Positions 1 to 8,358 of a stretch of DNA of 50,121 bases are shown here, in pieces (within the stretch, counting starts at the first letter, position 1; each line of letters starts with the position of its first letter). Under the pieces are notes generated by a model, which had not been told where the DNA came from, did no database searches, and was given only the letters and a program-made list of their open reading frames with translations. The stretch is from Deltaproteobacteria bacterium (GTDB lineage: Bacteria; Myxococcota_A; Polyangia; Polyangiales; Ga0077539): NCBI GenBank assembly GCA_016218725.1, contig JACRDB010000079.1, positions 1 through 50,121 on the forward strand, written 5' to 3'. Made by a program: the position numbers and the translations under genes.

Positions 1-108
1 CCCCACGGGGACCTCTTCGAGCACCTCGTGGCGGTCATGCCGATGCCGACGTTGCCGCGATCCCGACGGAAGGATCCCCCGCCAGAGAACGTCCCGCTAG
101 ACGACTGA
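1..108 (+). CDS. C-terminal fragment of an unidentified protein
   Basis: An open frame runs from the first base of the window to a TGA at 106-108, giving the last 35 residues of a protein that begins outside the window. The tail reads HGDLFEHLVAVMPMP and then turns basic and Pro-rich (PRSRRKDPPPEN). I do not recognise a family. A basic, proline-containing end after a helix could suit a transposase or a DNA-binding protein, but this is a guess. That it is coding at all rests only on the frame being open to the edge. Confidence 0.35.
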   Translation, partial: PHGDLFEHLVAVMPMPTLPRSRRKDPPPENVPLDD

Positions 109-386
109 TTATGGAGGTGGACCAAGTTAGACGGGTAGCCACCGTGGAAGATCCGCCTCTACTCCCGCGGGATGGGCACCTCGTGAGCTACTGGATCGGT
201 GGGCGGCATCCCGCAGCAGAACAATGCAATCGGGGTCTCCCTGAAGCGTCTGTGGCACGATGCTTGCAAGACCTGTCGCGGTTTGCCTACTTCGCCACCT
301 GGCGTCCGCCGACCGCTCCGACGCCCCTGTGAACCTGTGATTTCTGGACCAGCGCCCGGGACCTCGTCCACGCTGCGGCGATCGCG
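109..386. other. intergenic region upstream of the nucleotidase-like gene
   Basis: This 278-nt stretch has no convincing gene; its short open frames lack recognisable content. It is less G+C-rich than the surroundings and holds the sigma-54 promoter described at 253-268, which would give a leader of about 105 nt before the ATG at 387. I see no clear activator-binding palindrome upstream. Confidence 0.5.
253..268 (+). promoter_or_regulatory. sigma-54 (RpoN) promoter
   Basis: The sequence TGGCACGATGCTTGCA matches the -24/-12 consensus TGGCACG-N4-TTGCW without a mismatch. The GG (254-255) and GC (266-267) doublets are separated by exactly ten bases, as sigma-54 requires. Transcription would start near 279-280 and run into the nucleotidase-like gene at 387. 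Such promoters need an enhancer-binding activator; none is encoded in the window. The match is direct observation, the activity is inference. Confidence 0.75.
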
Positions 387-2630
387 ATGAAGGCCCCCTA
401 TACAGCGCCCGCGGCCCTCGCCGCCGCGGTTCTCTCGGTCGCCGCCTCGGCGCTCGCGCAGGCGCCCTCGCCGGAGGCCCCCACCTTCCGGGTTGTGCTG
501 ACCTCGCAGGTCAACGGACAGTTCACGGACCTTCGCTGCGGGGACGGAGGGTCCCTCTTCCAGCGCCTCTCCCGGGGCCTTGCGGGCGCCCCGGAGGGGC
601 TCCGCATCGACGCCGGAGACCTCCTGGGGAGCGCCACCACCACGCGCCTGGCGGCGGAGACCAACGCCCCGGGCCTGGCTCGCGCGGTGGCCTCGCTGGG
701 TTACCACGCGCTCGCCGTGGGGCACCGGGACCTCGCCGCCGAGCGCCAGGGCTGGCTCCGCGCCGTGGCCGCCCTCCGCGCCGAGGGCGTCCCCGTGGTG
801 CTCTCCAACCTCCATTGTGAGCCCGACCACCGCGCCCTCTGCGAAGCCATCGCCGACGCGGGGGACCCCCCGCTGGTGGTGACCACCCCCGCGGGCCCCA
901 CCGGCGTAGTGGTGCTCATGAACCCCGCCCTCCTCACGGGCCTGGCCGGAGACCGCCGCGAGGGCCTGCGCCTCGACGCCCTGGACGAAGCGCTCCCGCG
1001 CGAGGTGGGCCGCGTCCGGGCGGCGGGCGCCCGCAGGGTGGTGGTGGTCCTGGACCCGGGCTCCGAGGCCTCGCTCCCGAGCGCCATCGCCGCGGGGCAG
1101 CACTTCGAGGGCACCGCTCCGGACCTCGTGGTGGTCAATGAATTGCCCGAGGGCGTGGCCTCCCTGGTCACCGCCCGCGCCGAGGTGCCCGTCGTCGCCG
1201 CGCACGGAGCGTACGTCTCCATCGTCACGCCCGGCGCTCCAAGGCTCCTCCAGCGCGCGCCCGAAGAACACCCGGCCCCCGAGAGTGTCAACTTGTTTAT
1301 ACAGTCTACGGGGCGCTGGCTGTGTGAGACGTACCACCGCGCGCTGCCTGGCGGCGCGGTGGAGGGCATCCGGGACCGGGAGCGTTTCGCGCGGTACTTC
1401 CTGGACGTGGTGAGGGACGTGACGCGCTCGGAGGTGGCGCTGATCAACCGACCGGCGGTGAGGGACCTGGTGTTCCCGCTGGAGGGGGCCCTCACGGAGC
1501 TGGACGTGCTGGCGACGCTGCCCTTCGCGGACACCCTCCAGCGGGCGCAGGTGACCGGGGCGGCGCTCCGGGCGCTGGTGACCGGTCCCGCGCTCGCGAG
1601 GGTGTACCTCCAGGGGGTCACGGTGGAGGGCACGGCGGTGAGGGTCAACGGGCGGACCCTGGACGACACCGCGCGGTACACGGTGGTCACCACGGGCTTC
1701 GTGGCCCGGGCGGGCACCGTGGGGGGGAGCCCCTCGTGGGCGAGGGTGGAGGCTTGGGGAGGGCCGCAGGAGCTCTTCCTGGGGTGGCTCCGTCAGGCGG
1801 AGCACGGCGCGCCGTCGGACCCGTCGAGGCACACCCGGTGGCGCTTCCGGCTCTCGCTGGACACGTCGTACAGCGACACGCGGATCCAGAACCCCCTGGC
1901 GACGACCTACAACGACGCCCAGCTCACGCGGGCCGAGGCGCAGAACCTCCGGCTGGACGCCGAGGCCCGGGCCGACGCCGACCACCCGTCGTTCACGTGG
2001 GAGAACAACATCCGTACGCGCTACGGCCTCGGTCGCCAGGTCACCCTCGCGGGGATGGACTCGGGGTTCCTGGAGAACCTGGACGTCACCACCGCGCGCA
2101 CCACGTTCTCGTACCGGGCCTTTGCCCGCGGGCGCTGGTTCCACCCGCTGCCGTACCTGGAGGGCTTTCTGGAGACCGAGCTCGACCGCCCCACGGGGAT
2201 GAGCGCGAGGAGCTTCCTGCACTTCCAGGTGAGGCCCACGGTGGGCGTGCGCTTCGAGTTCGTCGAGCGCTGGACCTTGAACCTGGGCGCGGGGCTCGAC
2301 ACGGAGATTTTCGACGGCAGCCGGGGGCCCCAGCCGGTGCTGGTCTTCGGGACCGCCGTGAGGCCCGGGAGGCTCTTCTCCATCGGCGGGCGCAACGCCG
2401 AGTGGCAGGTGTCCGCAGAGCTCGCCTGGAGGGACCCCGGGGGCCTTTCCGACGCGCAGCTACGAACGTCCGTGAAGGTGAGCGTCCCGCTCCTGGAGCG
2501 CCTGGCGCTGTCCTTCGGCAACGATGTGTTCGGCCGGGTGGTGGGCTCCAACGCCGTCGCCGTGGCCAACGATCTCACCGTGGGGCTCAAATGGACCCTG
2601 GACGGGAGCCTTCAATCTTTTCGTTGGTAG
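387..2630 (+). CDS. 5'-nucleotidase-like exported protein with C-terminal outer-membrane barrel-like region; catalytic residues degenerate
   Basis: The 747-residue protein has a signal peptide (about 1-25, ending ASALAQ). Residues 30-300 follow the fold order of UshA/5'-nucleotidase metallophosphoesterases, but the metal ligands are mostly lost: the N-terminal D-x-H motif reads TSQVNGQ, the GNHE motif reads VGHRD, and no GH-x-H motif is seen; only the RIDAGDLL aspartate survives. Residues 305-475 resemble the 5'-nucleotidase C-terminal domain. Residues 485-747 are alternating aromatic/polar strands (RWRFRLSLDTSYSD onward) ending in an aromatic residue (QSFRW), as outer-membrane beta-barrels do. 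A catalytically dead, barrel-anchored surface protein is my inference. The gene stands alone behind a sigma-54 promoter, and its strand composition switches abruptly near 1285-1302, close to the domain junction. Confidence 0.65.
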   Translation: MKAPYTAPAALAAAVLSVAASALAQAPSPEAPTFRVVLTSQVNGQFTDLRCGDGGSLFQRLSRGLAGAPEGLRIDAGDLLGSATTTRLAAETNAPGLARAVASLGYHALAVGHRDLAAERQGWLRAVAALRAEGVPVVLSNLHCEPDHRALCEAIADAGDPPLVVTTPAGPTGVVVLMNPALLTGLAGDRREGLRLDALDEALPREVGRVRAAGARRVVVVLDPGSEASLPSAIAAGQHFEGTAPDLVVVNELPEGVASLVTARAEVPVVAAHGAYVSIVTPGAPRLLQRAPEEHPAPESVNLFIQSTGRWLCETYHRALPGGAVEGIRDRERFARYFLDVVRDVTRSEVALINRPAVRDLVFPLEGALTELDVLATLPFADTLQRAQVTGAALRALVTGPALARVYLQGVTVEGTAVRVNGRTLDDTARYTVVTTGFVARAGTVGGSPSWARVEAWGGPQELFLGWLRQAEHGAPSDPSRHTRWRFRLSLDTSYSDTRIQNPLATTYNDAQLTRAEAQNLRLDAEARADADHPSFTWENNIRTRYGLGRQVTLAGMDSGFLENLDVTTARTTFSYRAFARGRWFHPLPYLEGFLETELDRPTGMSARSFLHFQVRPTVGVRFEFVERWTLNLGAGLDTEIFDGSRGPQPVLVFGTAVRPGRLFSIGGRNAEWQVSAELAWRDPGGLSDAQLRTSVKVSVPLLERLALSFGNDVFGRVVGSNAVAVANDLTVGLKWTLDGSLQSFRW

Positions 2631-2686
2631 GTGTAGGTTACAGCCCTCTCCCGACCACCCTTCGAGGAGCCGAGGACAGCCACGAA

Positions 2687-2705
2687 CCGCGGCGCTACGC
2701 CGCGG
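2687..2705. terminator. strong stem-loop between convergent genes
   Basis: CCGCGGCG-CTA-CGCCGCGG forms a perfect 8-bp G+C stem with a 3-nt loop. It lies in the 214-nt gap between the ends of the nucleotidase-like gene (2630) and the convergent kinase gene (2845). No T-run follows on either strand, so it may stall RNA polymerase or protect RNA ends rather than act as a classical intrinsic terminator. Nothing else is evident in this gap. Confidence 0.45.
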
Positions 2706-2844
2706 ACGCGAAGGATCGACCAGGAAGAAGGAAGCCCGCCGTCGCCAAGGCGATAGCGCCGTCGATGGCGATGCTGCTTCCAACGACGGGAAGGCTTCAG
2801 CCGAGGAGGTGCGTTGGCGCTCCGAGGGGGGTCGGGAGAGCCCC

Positions 2845-4749
2845 TCAATCAGGGAGCCAGAAGAGGCCATCGGTCGGGCGCCGACGGCGCCGCACACGGG
2901 GCCGCGGGCGCGGCCTGGGGCGCTCGGGCTGAGCGACCGGCGCCGTCACCGCGGGCGGAGACGCATCCGGCGCGGCGGCGGGCACCGCCGGGGGGAGCGC
3001 CACCGGCGGCGCTTCTGGGGCCGTGGGCGGCGCTCCAGGGGCCGCAGCGTCCTCCACGGACGGCACCTCTGCGGGGGTCTCCGTGGGCGCCTCCAGGGCC
3101 TCCGGCGGTGTCGGTGGAGGTAGGGTGGAGTCGGGTGCTGTGGGGTTCTGTACGGCAGCGTCGGGTGAGGTGGTCTGTACCACCGGGGGCCTGGACCAGT
3201 AGCGGTGCCCGAGCCAGATGCCACCCACCGCGGCGGCGATGGCGGCTACGAGGAAGAAGAATGCCAGGAGGGCCTTGCTCAACGGGTCGAGGCCGACGGG
3301 AGCGAGGACCTGCGTGGGTGGTGGCGGCTCCCGGGGTGCGAGGCTCAACGCCGGGGGGTACGACACCGGCGGGGGCAGGGACTCCGGCGGTGGGAGCGAG
3401 GAAGTTCGCGGAGGGTACGAAGGCTCCCGCGGGGCATCGGACTCCGGCGGGAGGCTCTCGGACGCGAAGAGGTCCTGGCCCTCGGGTGAATCGGCGGCGA
3501 TGGGGAGGGGGATCGCGGGGCTGTCCGTGCGCTTGCGGGTGGGCTCCTGCGAGAAGGTGTCGTCCGCAAAGGAGATGAGCGACACCGGCGGCGTGGGCGG
3601 CGGGAAGCGCATGCTCCCGCCGGAGCCCTCGGCGAAGGACGGGATGGACGACCCACGGGTGGGTTCCGGGGGCTCGTCCGGCGGCTCCTTCGGGGGCTCC
3701 AGGTGCGGTGTAGAGGCCCGGAGCTCCGGCTCCGTGGGCCCAAAGAGCGACGGGCTGGACCGGTCGCTGTCGGCCCGCGGCGGCGACGAGCCGAGCCCGA
3801 GGAGCGACGGGTCCGGCGCGGGGGCCATGCGAATATGCGTGTTCTCATCGAGCACGCCGTCCGGCAGGGACGGGGCCACGGCGCCCAGGGCGTCGGCGAA
3901 CTCATCCATGGAGGCGAAGCGCCCCGAGAGGTCGCGGCAGAGGGCGCGGTGGGTGATGTCCGCCAGCTTCGAAGGGACCTCGGGGTTCACGACCTCGACC
4001 CTCGGGGCGTCCTCGGAGATGATCATCCTCAGGAGCTGGGTGTAGTTGGCCGCGGAGAACGGCCTGCGGCCCGTCAGGCACTCATAGAGAACAATCCCGA
4101 GGGCCCAGATGTCACTCTCGGCGCCGGCGCGCTCCCCGAGGGCCTGCTCCGGGGACATGTACCCGGGGGTGCCCACGGGGACGCCGGTGGTGGTGACCTT
4201 CGCCTCGCCGTCGTCCATGCGGGAGATGCCGAAATCAATCATTTTCGGTACGCGCTGGCCCTCGGCCTGGAGCGAGAGGAGGATGTTCCCGGGCTTGACG
4301 TCCCGGTGGAACACCCCGCGCTGGTGGGCCACCGCGAGGCCCCGGGCCACCTGCGCCACGATGGCCGCGGCCTCCGCGGGCGAGAGCCTCCCGCGGGCGT
4401 TCAGGAGCTGCCGCAGGTCCCCGCCGTCAAGGAACTCCTGGACGAGGTACAGCGGCCCGTCGGGGCCGTCCCGGCCCATGTCCAGCACCTCGACGATGCT
4501 CGGGTGCGCCAGGCTCGCGGCCGCCCGGGCCTCGCGCAAGAAGCGCGCGGCGGCCTCCGGGGAGCGCGCGATCTGTTCGCTCTGGATCTTCACGGCCACG
4601 CGGCGGCGGGTCCAGACGTGGGTGGCCTCGAAGACCGCGGCGTGACCGCCCGTCCCGAGCACTCGGACGATGCGGTACTTGTCGGCCAGCATGCGCCCGA
4701 TCCAGGGCTTGAGGCTGGCCTCGCGAGCGGCCTGCGGGTCCACCTTCAA
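2845..4749 (-). CDS. membrane-anchored Ser/Thr protein kinase
   Basis: A 634-residue Hanks-type kinase. The catalytic domain (about 24-285) has the glycine loop GTGGHAAVFE, the ATP-anchoring lysine in VAVKI (K54), the catalytic loop HRDVKPGN (H148-D150), IDFG and the YMSPEQ activation segment, so it should be active. A Pro/Ser/Glu-rich linker (about 300-490) leads to one transmembrane helix (about 493-515) and a Pro/Ala-rich outer tail ending in an Arg-rich stretch. This inside-kinase, outside-tail layout is usual for bacterial PknB-like receptors. The start chosen is TTG at 4749; a GTG at 4743 is equally possible and neither has a clear Shine-Dalgarno. It is divergent from the VWA lipoprotein gene with only 68 nt between, so the two may share regulation. 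Confidence 0.92.
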   Translation of the reverse strand: MKVDPQAAREASLKPWIGRMLADKYRIVRVLGTGGHAAVFEATHVWTRRRVAVKIQSEQIARSPEAAARFLREARAAASLAHPSIVEVLDMGRDGPDGPLYLVQEFLDGGDLRQLLNARGRLSPAEAAAIVAQVARGLAVAHQRGVFHRDVKPGNILLSLQAEGQRVPKMIDFGISRMDDGEAKVTTTGVPVGTPGYMSPEQALGERAGAESDIWALGIVLYECLTGRRPFSAANYTQLLRMIISEDAPRVEVVNPEVPSKLADITHRALCRDLSGRFASMDEFADALGAVAPSLPDGVLDENTHIRMAPAPDPSLLGLGSSPPRADSDRSSPSLFGPTEPELRASTPHLEPPKEPPDEPPEPTRGSSIPSFAEGSGGSMRFPPPTPPVSLISFADDTFSQEPTRKRTDSPAIPLPIAADSPEGQDLFASESLPPESDAPREPSYPPRTSSLPPPESLPPPVSYPPALSLAPREPPPPTQVLAPVGLDPLSKALLAFFFLVAAIAAAVGGIWLGHRYWSRPPVVQTTSPDAAVQNPTAPDSTLPPPTPPEALEAPTETPAEVPSVEDAAAPGAPPTAPEAPPVALPPAVPAAAPDASPPAVTAPVAQPERPRPRPRPRVRRRRRPTDGLFWLPD

Positions 4750-4817
4750 TTTCCCAGGGTATCACATTCCCAGGGGCCCTCTCGCCATTCTTTACGGAGT
4801 ACCATTGGGCCATTGCC

Positions 4818-7430
4818 ATGGTGAGCCGAACGATCCTTGTGGTGCTGCTGGTCCTGGTGGGGGGGTGCACGGCGGACGGAGACCCTCCGCCCACGGACGC
4901 CGGGCCGCGGGACACCGGCGCCCGGCGGGACGCTCCAACGGACACCGTGGCCGCGCCGGACGCTCCAAGGGACTCCGGCGCGAGGCCCGATCTGGGCGCG
5001 GAGACCGGCCCCCAGGACGCGGCGGACGCGGGCGACGCGGGCCCTGGCGACGCGGGGCTGCGCTGCGCGGCGATGGTGGACAGCGACGGCGACGGGATCA
5101 CCAACGGCGACGAGTGCGCCCGAGGGACGGACCCCTTCAATCCGGACACCGACGGGGACGGGCTCTCGGACGGCGCCGAGGCGAGGTATCCCCGGGTGTG
5201 CGTGGCGACCGATCGCGCGCGCCAGCGCAGGCCCCCGGCGCGCTGCGCCATGGACTCGGAGTGCATGGCCGGCGAGCGCTGCGTGGGCCTGGACCCCACC
5301 CGCGCCGACAGCGACGGGGACTCGGTGCCCGACGGCGTGGAGGACGGCTCCGGCCGCGGGGTGATCGAGGTGGCCCGCGGCGAGACCGACCCGAGGCTCT
5401 GGGACACCGACGGGGACGGGCGCAGCGACGCGATGACGGGCCTGGCCATCTGCCGCCCGGCGGGCCTGGCCACGGTGATTCAAACGGCGCTGCCTGGCGC
5501 GGCCACGCAGGTGGGCTATGACCCGGCCTGGACCACCGTGCGCAGGGTGCCGGGCACCGCGGGCCGCGCGGCGCTGGTGCTCGACGACCCGGCCAGCGCA
5601 AGCGCGGGGCTGGTGGTGGCCGCCAACGCCGCGGGGGACGTGCGCGCCGAGGCCACCCGCGTGGAGGGGGTGATCGCCATGGCCCTGAGCGCCACGCCGG
5701 TGCTGGTGGGCCGAGCGTTCACCACCCACGAGATGAACCCCGGGGTCACGTCCACCTACGAGGTCACCCGCGCCGGGAGCGCGTCGGCGCTGCGCGACGC
5801 GGCGGTGATGCCCCTGGTGGGCGCCGCCGCGCCGGCGGGCTCCGCGGTGGGGAGCGCCACGGGCTTCCTGGTGGACATCACCACCGTGCGGCGCACCATG
5901 GGCCGCTCGGCGGGCGCGGTGGACGTGATCGTGGTGGTGGCCCCGAGGGCCCTCGCGGAGGACCGCACGCGCGTCACCGGGATCCGCGGGACGGACCTGG
6001 TGAACGCCACGCCGGTGGCCGAGGCCGACCGGGGCCTCGGTTTCCATTGTCAGCAGTTCCGCGCCCCGGGGGCGCCCACGGCGGACTTCGTCTGGACCGT
6101 GGACGTGTCCCCGTCCATGGGACCGTACCAGCAGGCCGTGGGCAACACCGCCGTGCGCTTCTTCGAGGACCTTGGGCGGGCCGGGCTGGACTTCCGCGTG
6201 GCGGTGCTCCAGGCGCAGTCCACGGCGTTCAATTTCGCCACGCCGGGCCTGCGCTGGGTGGGCTCCGCGGACCCGATGGGCGCGCGGGACCTGGCCTTCC
6301 GGGTCACCATCGACCCGTACATGATGGACGCCACGGACCGCCTGGCCCCGTACCCCAACCCCGGGCGGTACACCCTGGACGTGAACGAAGAGCCCATCGC
6401 CGCAGGGGTGCTGTCGTTCACGCAGCTCCTCGAGGGCGCCCGCACCGGGGCCATGCCCGACCACCGGGTGCGGGATATGGCTCGCCTCGTGGCGTTCTTT
6501 GTCGCCGACGAGCAGGGCGGCAACGACGACAACCGGTTCTTCGCCCGGGACCCCGCCCGCTGGGGGCGCACCTACGCCGAGCGGCTCGCGAGCACCATCG
6601 AGTTCTACCGCTCCCGGCGGATCCTCACCTTCGGCATGGTGAACGACCAGGGCACCGTGTGCTCCGCGGCCGACGTGAGGGACTTCCGGCGCTGCGTGAT
6701 CCTCGGCAACGGCGGGGCGTACATCCCGATCCGAGGGCGCATGGTGGACCCCGGCACGGTCACCTCGGCGATGCTGCGCATCGTCGCCGCGGTGGTCGGC
6801 AGCGCCAGCCCCTACCGCCTGGAGCGGCTTCCCATCACGTCCACCCTCAAGGTCCAGGTGGACGGGAGGGACGTCCCGCGCTCGCGCAACGACGGCTTTG
6901 ACTACGACCCGGTGGCCAACAGCGTGGTGTTCTATGGTGCCACGCACCGCCCGAGGATGGGCGCCGAGGTGGTGATCTCCTACCGGCTCTGGCAGCCCTG
7001 CCCGGGCCTGGGCGGCGCATGCCGCGCCGGGGGCGAGTGCTGCGCGCCGCAGGAGTGCCGCATGGAGCGCTGCTCGCTCCCGTGCACGGCCACCGCGGGA
7101 ATGTGCCGCACGGACGCCGACTGCTGCGCCCCGGGGGCCTGCGTGGCCGGGCGCTGCGCGCCGCCCACCACCTGCCGCCCCACCGGGGATACATGCATGG
7201 CCGACGCCGAGTGCTGCGCCCCCGCCCGCTGCACCATGGGGAGGTGCGCGCTGCCCCCGCCGTGTCGCCCCGTGGGGGAGGCCTGCGCGAGCCCCGCGGA
7301 CTGCTGCTCCGAGACCTGCACCATGGGGCGCTGCGCCCCGCCGCCGTGCCGACCCATCTCCGGCATGTGCACCAGCGCCGCGGACTGCTGCTCCGGGAGC
7401 TGCTCCAGCGGGAGCTGCGCCCCGGGGTGA
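4818..7430 (+). CDS. VWA-domain lipoprotein with thrombospondin type-3-like and Cys-rich repeats
   Basis: An 870-residue lipoprotein: signal with lipobox LVGGC (C17) and an Asp/Pro/Thr/Arg linker. Calcium-binding type-3-like repeats follow (DSDGDGITNGDECARG, DTDGDGLSDG, DSDGDSVPDG). A von Willebrand A domain starts near 420 with the MIDAS motif DVSPS (VWTVDVSPSMG). The last 140 residues are five Cys-rich units of the form D-CC-x4-C-x3-RC. It should be exported to the outer membrane surface and bind protein or sugar ligands through metal; the partner is unknown. The ATG at 4818 has no good Shine-Dalgarno, but a -10-like TACCAT (4800-4805) sits 12 nt upstream, suggesting a near-leaderless mRNA. 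It is divergent from the kinase gene and precedes the exopolysaccharide operon. Confidence 0.85.
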   Translation: MVSRTILVVLLVLVGGCTADGDPPPTDAGPRDTGARRDAPTDTVAAPDAPRDSGARPDLGAETGPQDAADAGDAGPGDAGLRCAAMVDSDGDGITNGDECARGTDPFNPDTDGDGLSDGAEARYPRVCVATDRARQRRPPARCAMDSECMAGERCVGLDPTRADSDGDSVPDGVEDGSGRGVIEVARGETDPRLWDTDGDGRSDAMTGLAICRPAGLATVIQTALPGAATQVGYDPAWTTVRRVPGTAGRAALVLDDPASASAGLVVAANAAGDVRAEATRVEGVIAMALSATPVLVGRAFTTHEMNPGVTSTYEVTRAGSASALRDAAVMPLVGAAAPAGSAVGSATGFLVDITTVRRTMGRSAGAVDVIVVVAPRALAEDRTRVTGIRGTDLVNATPVAEADRGLGFHCQQFRAPGAPTADFVWTVDVSPSMGPYQQAVGNTAVRFFEDLGRAGLDFRVAVLQAQSTAFNFATPGLRWVGSADPMGARDLAFRVTIDPYMMDATDRLAPYPNPGRYTLDVNEEPIAAGVLSFTQLLEGARTGAMPDHRVRDMARLVAFFVADEQGGNDDNRFFARDPARWGRTYAERLASTIEFYRSRRILTFGMVNDQGTVCSAADVRDFRRCVILGNGGAYIPIRGRMVDPGTVTSAMLRIVAAVVGSASPYRLERLPITSTLKVQVDGRDVPRSRNDGFDYDPVANSVVFYGATHRPRMGAEVVISYRLWQPCPGLGGACRAGGECCAPQECRMERCSLPCTATAGMCRTDADCCAPGACVAGRCAPPTTCRPTGDTCMADAECCAPARCTMGRCALPPPCRPVGEACASPADCCSETCTMGRCAPPPCRPISGMCTSAADCCSGSCSSGSCAPG

Positions 7431-7485
7431 GAGAGCCTTCCCTGGCGCCTGCTGCGGGCGTACGCTTGGGGCGTCAGGGAGACCG

Positions 7486-8358
7486 GTGATGACCCCCAAC
7501 GCGCTGACCGTGGACGTCGAAGAGTATTTCCAGGTCGAGGGCCTGGCGAAGCACGTGGACCGCGCCTCCTGGGACCAGCTGGAGTCCCGGGTCGAGTGGC
7601 AGACGGGCTCGCTCCTGGACCTCTTCGCCCGCGAGGGCGTCAAGGCCACGTTCTTCACCCTCGGGTGGGTGGCCAGGAGGCACCCCACCCTCGTCCGTCG
7701 CATCGTGGCCGAGGGGCACGAGCTGGCCTCCCACGGGGACGGCCACCGGATGATCACCCAGCTCTCCCGCGAGGCCTTCCGGGAGGACCTGCGCGCCTCC
7801 AAGGCCACCCTGGAGGACGTCGGCGGCGTGCGCGTGGATGGCTACCGCGCCCCCACCTTCTCCGTGGTCAAGGACACGCTCTGGGCCCTGGACGAGCTCC
7901 TCGCCGCGGGCTTCACCTACGACGCCAGCATCTACCCCATCCGCCACGACCGCTACGGCATCCCCGACGCCCCTCGCAGGCCTCACCGTATCGCCCAGGG
8001 CCCCGGCGCAGGCCTGGTGGAGTTCCCCACCACCACGCTCCAGCTCCTCGGGCGCAACCTCCCCCTCGGGGGCGGCGGCTACCTGCGCCTCCTGCCGCTC
8101 CAGTACAACCTCTGGGGCCTTCGCAGGATCGCCCACGAGGGGCCCTTCATGGTGTACCTGCACCCCTGGGAAATCGACCCGAACCAGCCCCGGTTCCCCA
8201 TCGGCCGCCTGGCCAACGCCCGCGGGTACCACAACCTCGACCAGATGAAGGAGCGCCTCACGCAGCTCCTCCGGGAGTTCCCCTTCGGCTCCGCCCGCGG
8301 CGCCCTGGAGTCCCTCAGGCTCCTGAACGCAACCCCCGCCGAGGCGCGCGCCGCGTGA
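7486..8358 (+). CDS. polysaccharide deacetylase, exosortase/PEP-CTERM locus type
   Basis: A 290-residue NodB-type deacetylase that would remove acetyl (or formyl) groups from a carbohydrate using a metal. The opening NALTVDVEEYFQV and the C-terminal extension with FMVYLHPWEID are hallmarks of the subfamily linked to exosortase-A exopolysaccharide loci. The metal-site equivalents are D10 in VDVEEYF and the two His of SHGDGH; RAPTFSV is the following motif. There is no signal peptide, so it is probably cytoplasmic or at the membrane face. Translation starts at GTG 7486 or the adjoining ATG 7489. A -10-like TACGCT (7461-7466), with TTCCCT 17 nt upstream, lies just before. Its stop overlaps the next start (GTGA), so it is the first gene of an operon. 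Confidence 0.9.
   Translation: MMTPNALTVDVEEYFQVEGLAKHVDRASWDQLESRVEWQTGSLLDLFAREGVKATFFTLGWVARRHPTLVRRIVAEGHELASHGDGHRMITQLSREAFREDLRASKATLEDVGGVRVDGYRAPTFSVVKDTLWALDELLAAGFTYDASIYPIRHDRYGIPDAPRRPHRIAQGPGAGLVEFPTTTLQLLGRNLPLGGGGYLRLLPLQYNLWGLRRIAHEGPFMVYLHPWEIDPNQPRFPIGRLANARGYHNLDQMKERLTQLLREFPFGSARGALESLRLLNATPAEARAA

Noticed and set aside
1..108. Calling the left fragment a transposase
   Set aside because: The basic, Pro-rich tail is suggestive, but no catalytic or family motif is visible in 35 residues.
2640..3578. Plus-strand open frames over the kinase tail
   Set aside because: They are antisense to the Pro/Ala-rich kinase tail and give Arg/Gly-rich nonsense.
4746..7808. A 1020-codon open frame on the minus strand
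   Set aside because: It is antisense to the VWA lipoprotein with its clear domains and reads as Gly/Arg/His/Ala-rich text without any motif; such shadows are common in DNA this rich in G+C.
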